Assembly: GCF_036195045.1 (NCBI RefSeq)
Contig: NZ_CP108100.1
Location: forward strand, 7,936,001 to 8,000,000
Direction: 5' to 3'
Length of the DNA stretch: 64,000 nucleotides
Source: Streptomyces sp. NBC_00236
GTDB lineage: Bacteria > Actinomycetota > Actinomycetes > Streptomycetales > Streptomycetaceae
This document shows positions 7,647 through 16,144 of this stretch, piece by piece; the stretch's first letter is position 1; each line of letters starts with the position of its first letter. The position numbers and the translations under genes are program-made. Below the pieces are notes generated by a model, which saw nothing but the letters and a program-made list of their open reading frames with translations, did not search any database and was not told the origin of the DNA.

Positions 7647-8903
7647 ATGCCCACACACACCCTGCCCGCGCCCACCGGCACCCACCACGACCCCGCGTCC
7701 CAACTGGGCGTCGCGGGGGAACTGATGGCCCTCCTGAGCGACACCACCACCGAACCACGCCCCGACACGCAGTTGGAGGCCCTCACCCTGGCCGTCGCCG
7801 CCGACCTGCCCGTCCTCCTGTGGGGCGAGCCGGGGATCGGCAAGAGCGCCGCCCTCACCCAGCTCGCCGAGTCGCTGGATCTCCCGCTGACCACGGTGAT
7901 CGCCAGCGTGCACGAGCCCTCCGACTTCTCGGGGCTGCCCATCGTCGGCGACGATCCCGCGGAACAAGGCGTCCCGATGGCGCCGCCGGACTGGGCGGTG
8001 CGCCTGGTGCGGGCCGGCCGTGGGCTGTTGTTCCTCGATGAACTGTCGACCGCCCCGCCCGCCGTGCAGGCTGCCCTGCTCCGTCTCGTCCTGGAGCGAC
8101 GGATCGGCGCGCTCCGGCTCCCGCCGGGTGTGCGGATCGTTGCAGCCGCCAATCCCCGCTCGTCGGCAGCGGACGGATGGGAGCTCAGCCCGCCCCTCGC
8201 CAATCGGTTCGTGCATCTCCAATGGGTCCACGACCACGAGGTGGTGGTGCGCGGACTGGGTGGGACGTGGCCGCGGGCCACCCTGCCGCAGCTCGCCCCC
8301 GAACGGTTCACGGAGGCCGTGGACTTCGCCCGCCGCGCGGTGTGCGGTCTGCTGTCCGCGCGCCCCGCGCTCGTGCACCGGCTGCCCAGCGGGGAGACGC
8401 GCCGGGGCGGGGCCTGGCCCTCCCCGCGGAGCTGGGAGATGACGCTGCGTCTGATCGCGTTCGCGACTGCGGCCGACGCCTCGCGCGACGTGCTGTCGTT
8501 GCTCGTCAGGGGTGCGGTGGGGGACGGGCCGGGGCTGGAGTTGCTGGCGAGCCTGGACCGGATGGACCTGCCGGACCCGGAGGAGCTGCTCGCCGACCCG
8601 GCGGGCGCCGAGCTGCCCGAACGGGGGGATCTGCGCCAGGCCGTGCTCGACGGCGTGGTGGCGGCGGTCCGCCGGACTCCGGAGAAGGCCCGCTGGGACG
8701 CGGCGTGGGCCCTGCTCGTCCGGGCACTGGAGACGGGGGCCCCGGACCTGGTCGTCGTCCCCGCCACGACACTCGCCACCCTGCGGCAGCAGGACTGGGA
8801 CGTGCCGGAGTCGATCGAGGCGCTCGCCGGGACCGTGTCGCTCTCCCGGCGCGCGGAGCAGGCGGCAGCCCGCGCCGCGGCCGCCACCAGGGTCCGCCGA
8901 TGA
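7647..8903 (+). CDS. MoxR-like AAA+ ATPase
   Basis: A 418-residue AAA+ ATPase. Walker A is GEPGIGKS at residues 60-67, Walker B is GLLFLDE at about 126-132, and a sensor-1-like VAAANPRSS follows in the region after PPGVRI. The VHEPSDFSGLPIV segment between Walker A and B and the layout match MoxR-type ATPases, which remodel or assemble metal- or VWA-containing partners. The Walker and sensor residues look intact, so it should hydrolyse ATP. Its stop overlaps the start of the next gene (ATGA at 8900), which encodes a VWA protein, the classical MoxR partner. The long C-terminal half (about residues 220-418) is less conserved and could hold a lid domain. Confidence 0.85.
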   Translation: MPTHTLPAPTGTHHDPASQLGVAGELMALLSDTTTEPRPDTQLEALTLAVAADLPVLLWGEPGIGKSAALTQLAESLDLPLTTVIASVHEPSDFSGLPIVGDDPAEQGVPMAPPDWAVRLVRAGRGLLFLDELSTAPPAVQAALLRLVLERRIGALRLPPGVRIVAAANPRSSAADGWELSPPLANRFVHLQWVHDHEVVVRGLGGTWPRATLPQLAPERFTEAVDFARRAVCGLLSARPALVHRLPSGETRRGGAWPSPRSWEMTLRLIAFATAADASRDVLSLLVRGAVGDGPGLELLASLDRMDLPDPEELLADPAGAELPERGDLRQAVLDGVVAAVRRTPEKARWDAAWALLVRALETGAPDLVVVPATTLATLRQQDWDVPESIEALAGTVSLSRRAEQAAARAAAATRVRR

Positions 8904-10147
8904 CCCCGGGCGAACCGGGGGCCCTGGACCTCGACAAGCTCTACGCCGCCCGGTTGCAGGCGGCCCGGGCCCGCCCCTACCTGGCGACCGCGCTGTTCGC
9001 CCTGCACCTCGTGGAGTCGCGGCGGGTCCCGACCATGGCCGTCGACCGGCACTGGCGGTGCTACGCCTCGCCCGGCTTCGTGGACCGGACACCGGTGGAG
9101 GAACTCGCCGGCGTGTGGGTCCACGAGGTGTCGCACCTCCTGCGCGATCACCACGGGCGCAGCGACCGGTTCGTACGGGAGCACGGCCCGGCCGGTCCGG
9201 CGGAGCGGCTGCGGATGAACATCGCCGCCGACTGCGAGATCAACGACGACGTGTTCGGCGACGGGCTCGTGCGGCCGGCGGGGGCGGTGGAGCCCCGGCA
9301 TCTCGAACTGCCCGAGGGGCAACTCATGGAGGACTACCTGCGCCTGTTCCGGCTCGGACCGCGTACCCAGCACCTGGCCTGGCTGGACTGCGGCAGCGGA
9401 GCCGACGGGCTGGAACGCGAGTGGGACCTGGGGCCGGACGGGGCCCACGGTCTCAGCGCACAGGAGCGGGACGCGGTGCGCTTCCGGGTGGCCCAGGGCA
9501 TCGTCGGCCGGCCGGGGAACGCTTCGAAGGGGTGGAAGCGGTGGGCACGGGAGGCGTTCCACCCGCCCCAGCCGTGGCGGCAGTTGCTGGGGGCGGCGCT
9601 CCGGTCGGCGGTGTCGGGGCCGGGGACCGGCGAGGACTACACGTACGGCCGCCCGGCCCGGCGTTCCGCAGGCGTGCCCGGTGTGGTGCTGCCGAGCCTG
9701 CGGCGCAGGCCGCCGCGCGTCGCGGTGGTCATCGACACCTCGGGTTCGGTCAGCGACGCCGAACTGGGCAGTGCGTTGCTGGAGGTCGCCGCCATCTCCC
9801 GGGCCGTGGGCGGCCGGCGGGATCTGGTCACCGTCCTGGCGTGCGATGCGGCGACCAGGGTCGTCCACCCGCTGTGCCGTGCCGAGGGAATCCCGCTGGT
9901 CGGCGGTGGCGGCACGGATCTGCGCTCGGGATTCGCCAAAGCGCTCCGGTCGCAGCCCCGGCCCGATGTCATCGTGGCCCTCACCGACGGGCAGACCCCG
10001 TGGCCCGGCGCGCCGCCGCCGTGCCGGACGGTGGTGGGTCTGTTCGACCGGCCGCATGAGCAGCGGTGGGACGAGGATTCCGAGTACGTTCCCGACGAAC
10101 CGCCCGCGTGGGCGCGCACGGTGGTGATCGGGGCCGCCGCGTCGTGA
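8900..10147 (+). CDS. VWA-like protein with an N-terminal HExxH metallopeptidase-like domain (DUF2201 type)
   Basis: A 415-residue protein with two parts. The N-terminal part has HEVSH at residues 75-79 (a zinc-type HExxH) and RMNIAADCEINDDVF further on, as in the putative metallopeptidase domain of DUF2201 proteins. The C-terminal part has VVIDTSGSVSDAEL with a DTSGS metal-ion-dependent adhesion motif starting at about Asp279, and VALTDGQTPW, typical of a VWA domain. It is translationally coupled to the AAA+ ATPase. In related MoxR/VWA pairs the ATPase works on the VWA partner. Whether this protein has protease activity is unknown. It is soluble, with no signal or membrane segment. Confidence 0.83.
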   Translation: MTPGEPGALDLDKLYAARLQAARARPYLATALFALHLVESRRVPTMAVDRHWRCYASPGFVDRTPVEELAGVWVHEVSHLLRDHHGRSDRFVREHGPAGPAERLRMNIAADCEINDDVFGDGLVRPAGAVEPRHLELPEGQLMEDYLRLFRLGPRTQHLAWLDCGSGADGLEREWDLGPDGAHGLSAQERDAVRFRVAQGIVGRPGNASKGWKRWAREAFHPPQPWRQLLGAALRSAVSGPGTGEDYTYGRPARRSAGVPGVVLPSLRRRPPRVAVVIDTSGSVSDAELGSALLEVAAISRAVGGRRDLVTVLACDAATRVVHPLCRAEGIPLVGGGGTDLRSGFAKALRSQPRPDVIVALTDGQTPWPGAPPPCRTVVGLFDRPHEQRWDEDSEYVPDEPPAWARTVVIGAAAS

Positions 10148-10165
10148 ACCGTACGGAGTCCGGGG

Positions 10166-10759
10166 TTACGCCGGCGCGCCGCCCGCGCCGGGCGCTCCCG
10201 CCCGCAGCCCGTCCATGACCAGGTCGAACAGGCGGGCGGCCCTCGGCTGCCAGTCGCTCTGCGGGTCGAGCTGCCAGAGACCGGCGATGGCGAGCATGAA
10301 GTCGTCGGGGGTCATGCCCGGGCGGATGGTGCCCGCCTCCTCGTTCGCGTGCAGCAGGAGCGTGACGCCACGGGTCACCGGGCCGTGGCCGACCTGCGCC
10401 AGACTGCCGTACCTGCCGGCGGTCGCGCGCAGGGCCACGGCCAGGCCGGCCTTGGCCATGGCGTACTGGGCCAGCCGGTCCATCCACTCCCGCAGCGCCC
10501 GGTCGGGGGTGCGGGTCGCGAGCAACTGGGCCGCGGTGTCCGCGACCTGCTGCATCTCGTAGCGGTAGACCTCCAGGACGAGCGCCTCGCGGTTCGGGAA
10601 GTTGCGGTAGAACGTCCCTTGCCCGACACCGGCCTTCTTCGCGATCGTGCTCACCGGGGCGTCGGCCGACCGTGTCAGCTCCACGAGGGCGACGGCCAGG
10701 ATGCGCTCGCGGTTCCGTTGCGCGTCCGGACGCTGGGGCGTGCACTTCTCCTCGTCCAC
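10166..10759 (-). CDS. TetR-family repressor, divergent from the molybdenum dehydrogenase operon
   Basis: A 197-residue TetR-type regulator: the HTH lies in the first 60 residues (RERILAVALVELTRSADAPVSTIAKKAGVGQGTFYRNFPNREALV), followed by an alpha-helical ligand domain. The GTG at 10759 follows AAGGAGGAGG, and this start gives the usual TetR length; an upstream ATG at 10879 would read through the operators. The gene faces the xanthine-dehydrogenase-like operon across a region with two near-identical palindromes, so it very likely represses that operon and itself. Its 3' end meets the VWA gene tail-to-tail with 18 bp between. Confidence 0.85.
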   Translation of the reverse strand: MDEEKCTPQRPDAQRNRERILAVALVELTRSADAPVSTIAKKAGVGQGTFYRNFPNREALVLEVYRYEMQQVADTAAQLLATRTPDRALREWMDRLAQYAMAKAGLAVALRATAGRYGSLAQVGHGPVTRGVTLLLHANEEAGTIRPGMTPDDFMLAIAGLWQLDPQSDWQPRAARLFDLVMDGLRAGAPGAGGAPA

Positions 10760-10799
10760 GCCTCCTCCTTCCGGACACGCGGCCACGACGGCCTTGCTA

Positions 10800-10849
10800 A
10801 GCGGACAGCTGTCCGCTAGGTTCGACGGATAAGCGGACAGGTGTCCACT
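10800..10849. promoter_or_regulatory. Tandem TetR operators in the divergent promoter region
   Basis: AGCGGACAGCTGTCCGCT at 10800-10817 is a perfect 18-bp palindrome, and AGCGGACAGGTGTCCACT at 10832-10849 is a near-perfect copy with two changes. Centres are 32 bp apart, about three helical turns, placing both sites on the same DNA face. They lie between the TetR gene (start 10759) and the 2Fe-2S subunit gene (start 10997), the expected place for an autoregulatory repressor. Confidence 0.8.
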
Positions 10850-10996
10850 TCCTCCATGGTAGCGGTAGATCCAGCCCATGTGGCCGACCGGCTCCCCCTT
10901 GTCGCCCGCCCCCCACCCGAACCGCCCTCACCCTCCCGGCACGCTGCCGGGAACGTCTCGTTCGACGCGCATAAGCAATGCGAAAGAAGGCTGATC

Positions 10997-11554
10997 ATGG
11001 CCCCATCGACGTCCAGTGCCATCACCCTGAACATCAATGGCGAAAAGTACACGCTGCCCGTCGACCACCGCACCACTCTCCTCGACGCCCTACGTGAGCG
11101 TCTCGATCTGAACGGCACCAAGAAGGGCTGCGACCAGGGGCAGTGCGGTGCCTGCACCGTCCTGCTCGACGGGCGGCGGACCGTCGCCTGTCTGCAGCTC
11201 GCGGTCGCCGCCGAAGGGCGTGCGATCACCACCATCGAAGGTGTCGCCGACGGAGACCGGCTGCATCCGGTACAGCAGGCCTTCCTCGACCTCGACGGCT
11301 ACCAGTGCGGCTACTGCACCCCTGGCCAGATCTGCTCGGCACTCGCGGTGATCGAGGAACACGCGGCGGGCTGGCCGAGCGCCGTGACCGACGACATCCG
11401 GCCCGAGGCGGGGGTGCCCGCCCTCACCGCGGAGGAGATCCGCGAGCGGATGAGCGGCAACCTCTGCCGCTGCGGCGCGTACATGTCCATCGTGCAGGCC
11501 GTGGCGCGTGCGGCGGAACTGTCCGCGGAAGACGCCAAGGAGGCTGTGGCATGA
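10997..11554 (+). CDS. 2Fe-2S subunit of a xanthine dehydrogenase-family aldehyde oxidoreductase
   Basis: A 185-residue iron-sulfur subunit. KKGCDQGQCGACTVLLDG supplies the plant-ferredoxin-type CxxxxCxxC with a further Cys in VACLQL. CGYCTPGQICSALA and GNLCRCGAYMSI supply the second, helical 2Fe-2S cluster. It passes electrons from the molybdenum site to FAD. The ATG at 10997 is preceded by GAAAGAAGG; an open frame reaches back to 10841 but would run through the operators. It is the first gene of a tightly coupled operon, overlapping the next gene by four bases. No Tat signal is seen, so the enzyme should be cytosolic. Confidence 0.9.
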   Translation: MAPSTSSAITLNINGEKYTLPVDHRTTLLDALRERLDLNGTKKGCDQGQCGACTVLLDGRRTVACLQLAVAAEGRAITTIEGVADGDRLHPVQQAFLDLDGYQCGYCTPGQICSALAVIEEHAAGWPSAVTDDIRPEAGVPALTAEEIRERMSGNLCRCGAYMSIVQAVARAAELSAEDAKEAVA

Positions 11555-12543
11555 GGGAATTCGGATACGAACGTGCCCTCGACGTCTCCGGGGCCGTGGC
11601 CCTGCTCGCGGCGGACCCCGGCGCCCGCTTCCTCGGCGGCGGCACCAATCTCGTCGACCTGATGAAGACCGGGGTGGAACGGCCGACTCTTCTCGTCGAC
11701 GTCCAGGAACTCCCGCTCGGCGAGATCGCGTTCACCGCCGACGGCGGACTGCGCATCGGTGCGACCGTCACCAACAGCGACCTTGCCGCCCATGCCGAAG
11801 TCCGCCGGCACTACCCGGCCCTGGCGCAGGCGGTTCTGGCCGGTGCCTCCGGACAACTGCGCAACATGGCCACCGTCGGTGGGAACCTGCTCCAGCGGAC
11901 CCGCTGCGGCTACTTCGGCGACATCGCCAAGCCGTGCAACAAGCGCACCCCCGGCAGCGGTTGCCCCGCACGGGCGGGCGAACACCACAACCACGCGATC
12001 CTCGGCGCCTCCGAGCACTGTGTGGCGACGCACCCCTCGGACATGGCGGTCGCGCTGGCGGCCTTCGACGCGGTCATCACGTACGAAACGGCGGACGGAC
12101 CGGGTGAGTTGGCGGTCGCCGACTTCTATCTGCCGGTGGGGGAGACCCCGCACCTCGAAACGGCCCTCCCGCCCGGCGCACTGATCACCGGTGTCACCGT
12201 GCCCCCGGCCGCCGTCGCCGCGCGCTCCCGCTACCGGAAGGTGCGTGAACGGGCCTCCTTCGCGTTCGCGATCGGCTCGGTCGCCGCGGCGCTCGACGTT
12301 CAGGACGGCGTCGTACGCGAAGTGCGCCTGGCCCTCGGCGCGGTGGCATCCCGACCCTGGCGGGCCCGGACCGCCGAGCGGGCCCTGACCGGCGGCCCCG
12401 CGGACGCGGAGGCGTTCGCCGCCGCGGCGGACGCCGAACTCGCGGCGGCCGAGCCCCTTCAGGACAACGGATACAAGGTGACCCTGATGCGCAACCTCGT
12501 CACGGCCGTGCTCACCGAACTCTCCGAGGAGGCCGCCCGATGA
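11551..12543 (+). CDS. FAD-binding subunit with a PaoB-like 4Fe-4S insertion
   Basis: A 330-residue FAD subunit with FLGGGTNLVDLMK for FAD diphosphate binding and GQLRNMATVGGNLLQRTRC. Downstream cysteines in TRCGYFGD, KPCNKR, GSGCPAR and SEHCVATHPSDM correspond to the extra 4Fe-4S cluster of PaoB/YagS-type subunits, so the complex resembles the E. coli PaoABC aldehyde oxidoreductase more than classical xanthine dehydrogenase. It overlaps both neighbours by four bases. The terminal electron acceptor cannot be inferred. Confidence 0.88.
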   Translation: MREFGYERALDVSGAVALLAADPGARFLGGGTNLVDLMKTGVERPTLLVDVQELPLGEIAFTADGGLRIGATVTNSDLAAHAEVRRHYPALAQAVLAGASGQLRNMATVGGNLLQRTRCGYFGDIAKPCNKRTPGSGCPARAGEHHNHAILGASEHCVATHPSDMAVALAAFDAVITYETADGPGELAVADFYLPVGETPHLETALPPGALITGVTVPPAAVAARSRYRKVRERASFAFAIGSVAAALDVQDGVVREVRLALGAVASRPWRARTAERALTGGPADAEAFAAAADAELAAAEPLQDNGYKVTLMRNLVTAVLTELSEEAAR

Positions 12544-14702
12544 CCACCACGACCGAGAACACCACCGTCACGGGAGCGGTCGGCTCCGCCCGTACCCGCG
12601 TGGAGGGCAGGGACAAGGTCACCGGCGCGGCCCGCTACGCCGGCGAGATCCCCTTCGCCGAACTGGCCCACGGCTGGCTGGTGCTGTCGACCGTGGCGCG
12701 CGGCCGGATCCGGTCCGTGGAGGACGCGCCCGTCCGGGAGATGCCCGGTGTCCTCGCCGTGCTCCACCACGAGAACGCACCGCGGGTCGACACCGCGTAC
12801 ATGGGCATGCTGGGACCGCCCAACCCGGTCGTCGGGATCTTCCAGCACGACCGGGTGCCCTTCATGGGCTGGCCCGTGGCACTGGTCGTCGCCGAGACGT
12901 CCGAGGAGGCCCGGGCGGCCGCCGAGGCCCTGGTGGTGCGCTACGACGAGGAACCGCACGACGTGGGGTTCGTCGCCGGGCACGCCGGTGCGTACACCCC
13001 CGACGAGCACACGATGGCTCAGGCGGACACGGAGAAGGGGGACCTGGAGGCTCAACTCCGGGAGGCCGCCCATGTCGTGGACGAGGAGTACTCCACCCCG
13101 GAGGAACACCACAACTCCATGGAGCCGCACGCCGCGACGGCCCGGTGGGAGGGCGGCCGACTGGACGTCCTCGACTCCAACCAGGGCACCTCCTGGGTGG
13201 CCGGCGAACTCGCGTCGCTCTTCTCCCTCGACCCGTCGTCCGTCCGGGTCCGCTCCGAGCACGTGGGCGGCGGCTTCGGGTCCAAGGGGCTGTCGCCCCA
13301 CCAGGTGGCGGCCGTCATGGCGACGACCCTGCTCCACCGGCCCGTCCGCGTCGTGCTGACGCGCCGCCAGATGTTCTCGCTGGTCGGATTCCGCAGCCCC
13401 ACCCTCCAGCGGGTCACGCTCGGAGCCGACACCGGCGGCCGACTGCGGGCCTTCGACCACCAGTCGCTGAGCCTCACGTCGACCGTGCACGAGTTCGTGG
13501 AGCCGAGCGCGAACGTGGGACGCACCATGTACGACGCCGACGCCCATCGCACCGGGCATCAGCTGGTGCGGCTCGACGTGCCGACCCCCACCTGGATGCG
13601 GGCTCCGGGGGAGACGCCCGGCTCCTTCGCCCTCGAATCGGCCATCGACGAACTGGCCGAGAAGTGCGGCCTGGACCCGATCGAGCTGCGCGCGCGCAAC
13701 CAGCCCGCGGCAGGTCCCGTGTCGGGGCTCCCGTTCAGCCGCCGCAACCAGCTCGCCTGCTTCGAGGAAGGCGCGCGCCGATTCGGCTGGGCGGGCCGGG
13801 ACCCCCGGCCCGGACTGCGCCGCGAGGGACGCTGGCTCCTCGGGACCGGCATGGCGGCGGCATCCTTCCCCGCCGGCGCCGGCCCGTCCACCGCGGCCGT
13901 CACCGCGCAGCCGGACGGCAGCTTCACCGTGGGGATCAACGCGGCCGACATCGGGACCGGCGCCCGGACCGCGATGGTCGCGGTCGCCGCGGACGCTCTG
14001 CGGGTGACACCGGACCGCATCCGCGTACGCCTCGGGGACAGCGACCTGGGCCCGGCATGGATCGCCGGAGGCTCCATGGGCACCCGCTCCTGGGCCTGGG
14101 CGGTGCGACTGGCGGCGGACGAACTGCGCGAACTCCTCGCCCTCGGCGGATCCGTTCCGCCGGAAGGCATCACCACCCGCTCGGACACCAGCGAAGCGAT
14201 CGCGGCCCTCGCACAGAAGGAACGGCACGCCTACGGGGCGCAGTTCGCCGAAGCCGCCGTGGACATCACCACCGGCGAGGTACGCGTCCGGAGGCTGCTC
14301 GGCATCTTCGCCGCCGGCACCATCGTCAACCCGCTCACCGCCCGCAGCCAGCTCGTCGGCGGCATGACGTGGGGGCTCTCCATGGCCCTGCACGAGGAGG
14401 CGGTCCGCGATGCCGCGTCCGGCGGCTATGTCAACGCCGACCTGGCCGGCTACCACGTCGCCGCCCACGCCGACGTACAGCACATCGAGGCGGGCTGGGT
14501 GGAGGACCACGACCCCGAGGACCCGGTCGGGATCAAGGGCGTCGGCGAGATCGGCATCGTGGGCGTCGCCGCCGCCATCGCCAACGCGGTGTGGCATGCG
14601 ACCGGGGTACGCCACCGCCGTCTGCCGATCCGTCCCGACCGCGTCCTCGCGGCGGCGGATGAGGCGCGGCAGCGGGCTGCGGAGGAACCCCGGGGTGCTT
14701 GA
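12540..14702 (+). CDS. Molybdopterin-binding catalytic subunit of an aldehyde/xanthine dehydrogenase-family enzyme
   Basis: A 720-residue large subunit. The N-terminal domain (VEGRDKVTGAARYAGEIPF) is the a/b-hammerhead of the family. GGGFGSKGL is a cofactor-contacting loop, and GIKGVGEIG near the C-terminus carries the catalytic glutamate. It oxidises aldehydes or N-heterocycles at a molybdenum-cytosine-dinucleotide or molybdopterin centre; the substrate is not evident. Translation is coupled to the FAD subunit upstream and to the XdhC-like maturation gene, which starts 8 bases before this stop. Confidence 0.9.
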   Translation: MTTTTENTTVTGAVGSARTRVEGRDKVTGAARYAGEIPFAELAHGWLVLSTVARGRIRSVEDAPVREMPGVLAVLHHENAPRVDTAYMGMLGPPNPVVGIFQHDRVPFMGWPVALVVAETSEEARAAAEALVVRYDEEPHDVGFVAGHAGAYTPDEHTMAQADTEKGDLEAQLREAAHVVDEEYSTPEEHHNSMEPHAATARWEGGRLDVLDSNQGTSWVAGELASLFSLDPSSVRVRSEHVGGGFGSKGLSPHQVAAVMATTLLHRPVRVVLTRRQMFSLVGFRSPTLQRVTLGADTGGRLRAFDHQSLSLTSTVHEFVEPSANVGRTMYDADAHRTGHQLVRLDVPTPTWMRAPGETPGSFALESAIDELAEKCGLDPIELRARNQPAAGPVSGLPFSRRNQLACFEEGARRFGWAGRDPRPGLRREGRWLLGTGMAAASFPAGAGPSTAAVTAQPDGSFTVGINAADIGTGARTAMVAVAADALRVTPDRIRVRLGDSDLGPAWIAGGSMGTRSWAWAVRLAADELRELLALGGSVPPEGITTRSDTSEAIAALAQKERHAYGAQFAEAAVDITTGEVRVRRLLGIFAAGTIVNPLTARSQLVGGMTWGLSMALHEEAVRDAASGGYVNADLAGYHVAAHADVQHIEAGWVEDHDPEDPVGIKGVGEIGIVGVAAAIANAVWHATGVRHRRLPIRPDRVLAAADEARQRAAEEPRGA

Positions 14703-15831
14703 CATCGCGGCGGCCCTCCAGCGCTGGACCGAGGAGGGCCGCGACTTCGCCGTCGCCACGGTCGTCGCGGTCGACGGCAGTGCGCCGCGCGCCCCGGGCG
14801 CGGCCCTGGCCGTCGACGGCGAAGGCACCGTCATCGGGTCGGTCTCCGGCGGCTGTGTGGAAGGCGCCGTGTACGAACTGTGCGTCCAGGCACTCCAGGA
14901 CGGCCGGACCGTGCGGGAGCGGTTCGGGTACAGCGACGAGGACGCCTTCGCCGTGGGACTCACCTGCGGCGGCGTGATCGACGTCCTCGTCGCACCGGTG
15001 CGTTCCCAGGAGCCGGTGTTCCGGGCGGCGTTCTCGGCCGCCGGCCGCGACGAGCCGGTGGCGCTCGCCCGGGTGGTCCGCGGGCCGGACGCGCTGCTCG
15101 GCCGGGCGTTGCTGGTCCGGGGCGACGGATCGTACGAGGGCGGCCTCGACGGGCGCCCGGCCCTGGACCGCACGGCTGCCGCGGAGGCCAGGGCCCTGCT
15201 GGACGGCGGTCGTACCGGAACCGTGGAGATCGCGGAGGACGGGACGAGCTGCCCGGGCGGCCTGACGCTGTTCGTGGAGTCGAGCGTGCCGCCGCCCCGG
15301 ATGATCGTGTTCGGCGCCGTGGACTTCGCCACGGCGCTGGTGCGGGCGGGCAAGTTCCTCGGCCACCATGTGACGGTGTGCGACGCCCGGCCCGTCTTCG
15401 CCACCCGGGCCCGCTTCCCCGAGGCGGACGACGTGGTGGTCGACTGGCCGCACCGGTACCTCGCGAGCGCCGTCACCGACGAGCGCACCGTCCTGTGCGT
15501 GCTCACCCATGACGCCAGGTTCGACATTCCGCTGCTGGAGACGGCCCTGCGCCTGCCCGTCGCGTACGTCGGTGCGATGGGATCGCGCCGCACGCACGAG
15601 GACCGCAACCAGCGGCTGCGCGAAGCCGGTGTGACAGAGGAGGAGTTGGGCCGCCTGCGCTCCCCGATCGGGCTCGACCTCGGCGCCCGTACGCCGGAGG
15701 AGACCGCCCTGTCGATCGCGGCGGAGATCGTGGCGGAGCGCCGGGGCGGAACGGGCGCTCCGCTGACCGGATCGCGGACGCCCATTCACCGTGACGTCGA
15801 CACCGTGCTTCGCACCCGCCCGAAGCCGTAG
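14695..15831 (+). CDS. XdhC/CoxI-family molybdenum cofactor maturation protein
   Basis: A 378-residue protein. The N-terminal XdhC/CoxI domain has VDGSAPRAPGAALAVD and GSVSGGCVEGAVYE. A C-terminal Rossmann-like domain has RMIVFGAVDFATALVRAG and HVTVCDARPVFATRARFPEAD. Family members bind and insert the sulfurated molybdenum cofactor into the large subunit. The GTG at 14695 follows GGAGGAA at 14681-14687 and overlaps the large-subunit stop, so the gene closes the operon. Confidence 0.87.
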   Translation: MLDIAAALQRWTEEGRDFAVATVVAVDGSAPRAPGAALAVDGEGTVIGSVSGGCVEGAVYELCVQALQDGRTVRERFGYSDEDAFAVGLTCGGVIDVLVAPVRSQEPVFRAAFSAAGRDEPVALARVVRGPDALLGRALLVRGDGSYEGGLDGRPALDRTAAAEARALLDGGRTGTVEIAEDGTSCPGGLTLFVESSVPPPRMIVFGAVDFATALVRAGKFLGHHVTVCDARPVFATRARFPEADDVVVDWPHRYLASAVTDERTVLCVLTHDARFDIPLLETALRLPVAYVGAMGSRRTHEDRNQRLREAGVTEEELGRLRSPIGLDLGARTPEETALSIAAEIVAERRGGTGAPLTGSRTPIHRDVDTVLRTRPKP

Positions 15832-16144
15832 GCCACGGTCAGCCGTCGAGCCGGGCGACGGTCTGCCGGAGTTCGCGTGCGCGTCGAGGGACACGGCATG
15901 CATGACGGCAGTCAGGAGGCGGCGGGCTTCGGCTTCGAAGGGGCTGCGCCGCAGCATTCCCCGCGCACGTTGCCGTATTCGTCGTCCCGGAGTCGGGTGG
16001 GAACGCGGGCCCGGTCGCGTCCTGGCCGGCTACGCGGCATGGGCCTTTCGGTTCGGCGTGATGCGCCGCATCGTGCCACGTTCTCGCACGGTGTCTGACG
16101 GATAAGCTCGCACTGGGAGTTCGCACGACAGGGAGGACGCGGGG
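15832..16144. other. Intergenic stretch of 313 bp without a supported gene
   Basis: Between xdhC-like and the membrane protein I see no convincing coding sequence. Short open frames here have skewed composition and no recognisable domain. No strong terminator hairpin or operator stands out. Confidence 0.5.

Noticed and set aside
4657..10057. Very long minus-strand frames (933 and 1450 codons) opposite the LLM and AAA+/VWA genes
   Set aside because: They are Ser/Arg/Ala-rich without domains and arise from third-position GC bias; the plus-strand genes carry Walker, HExxH and VWA motifs.
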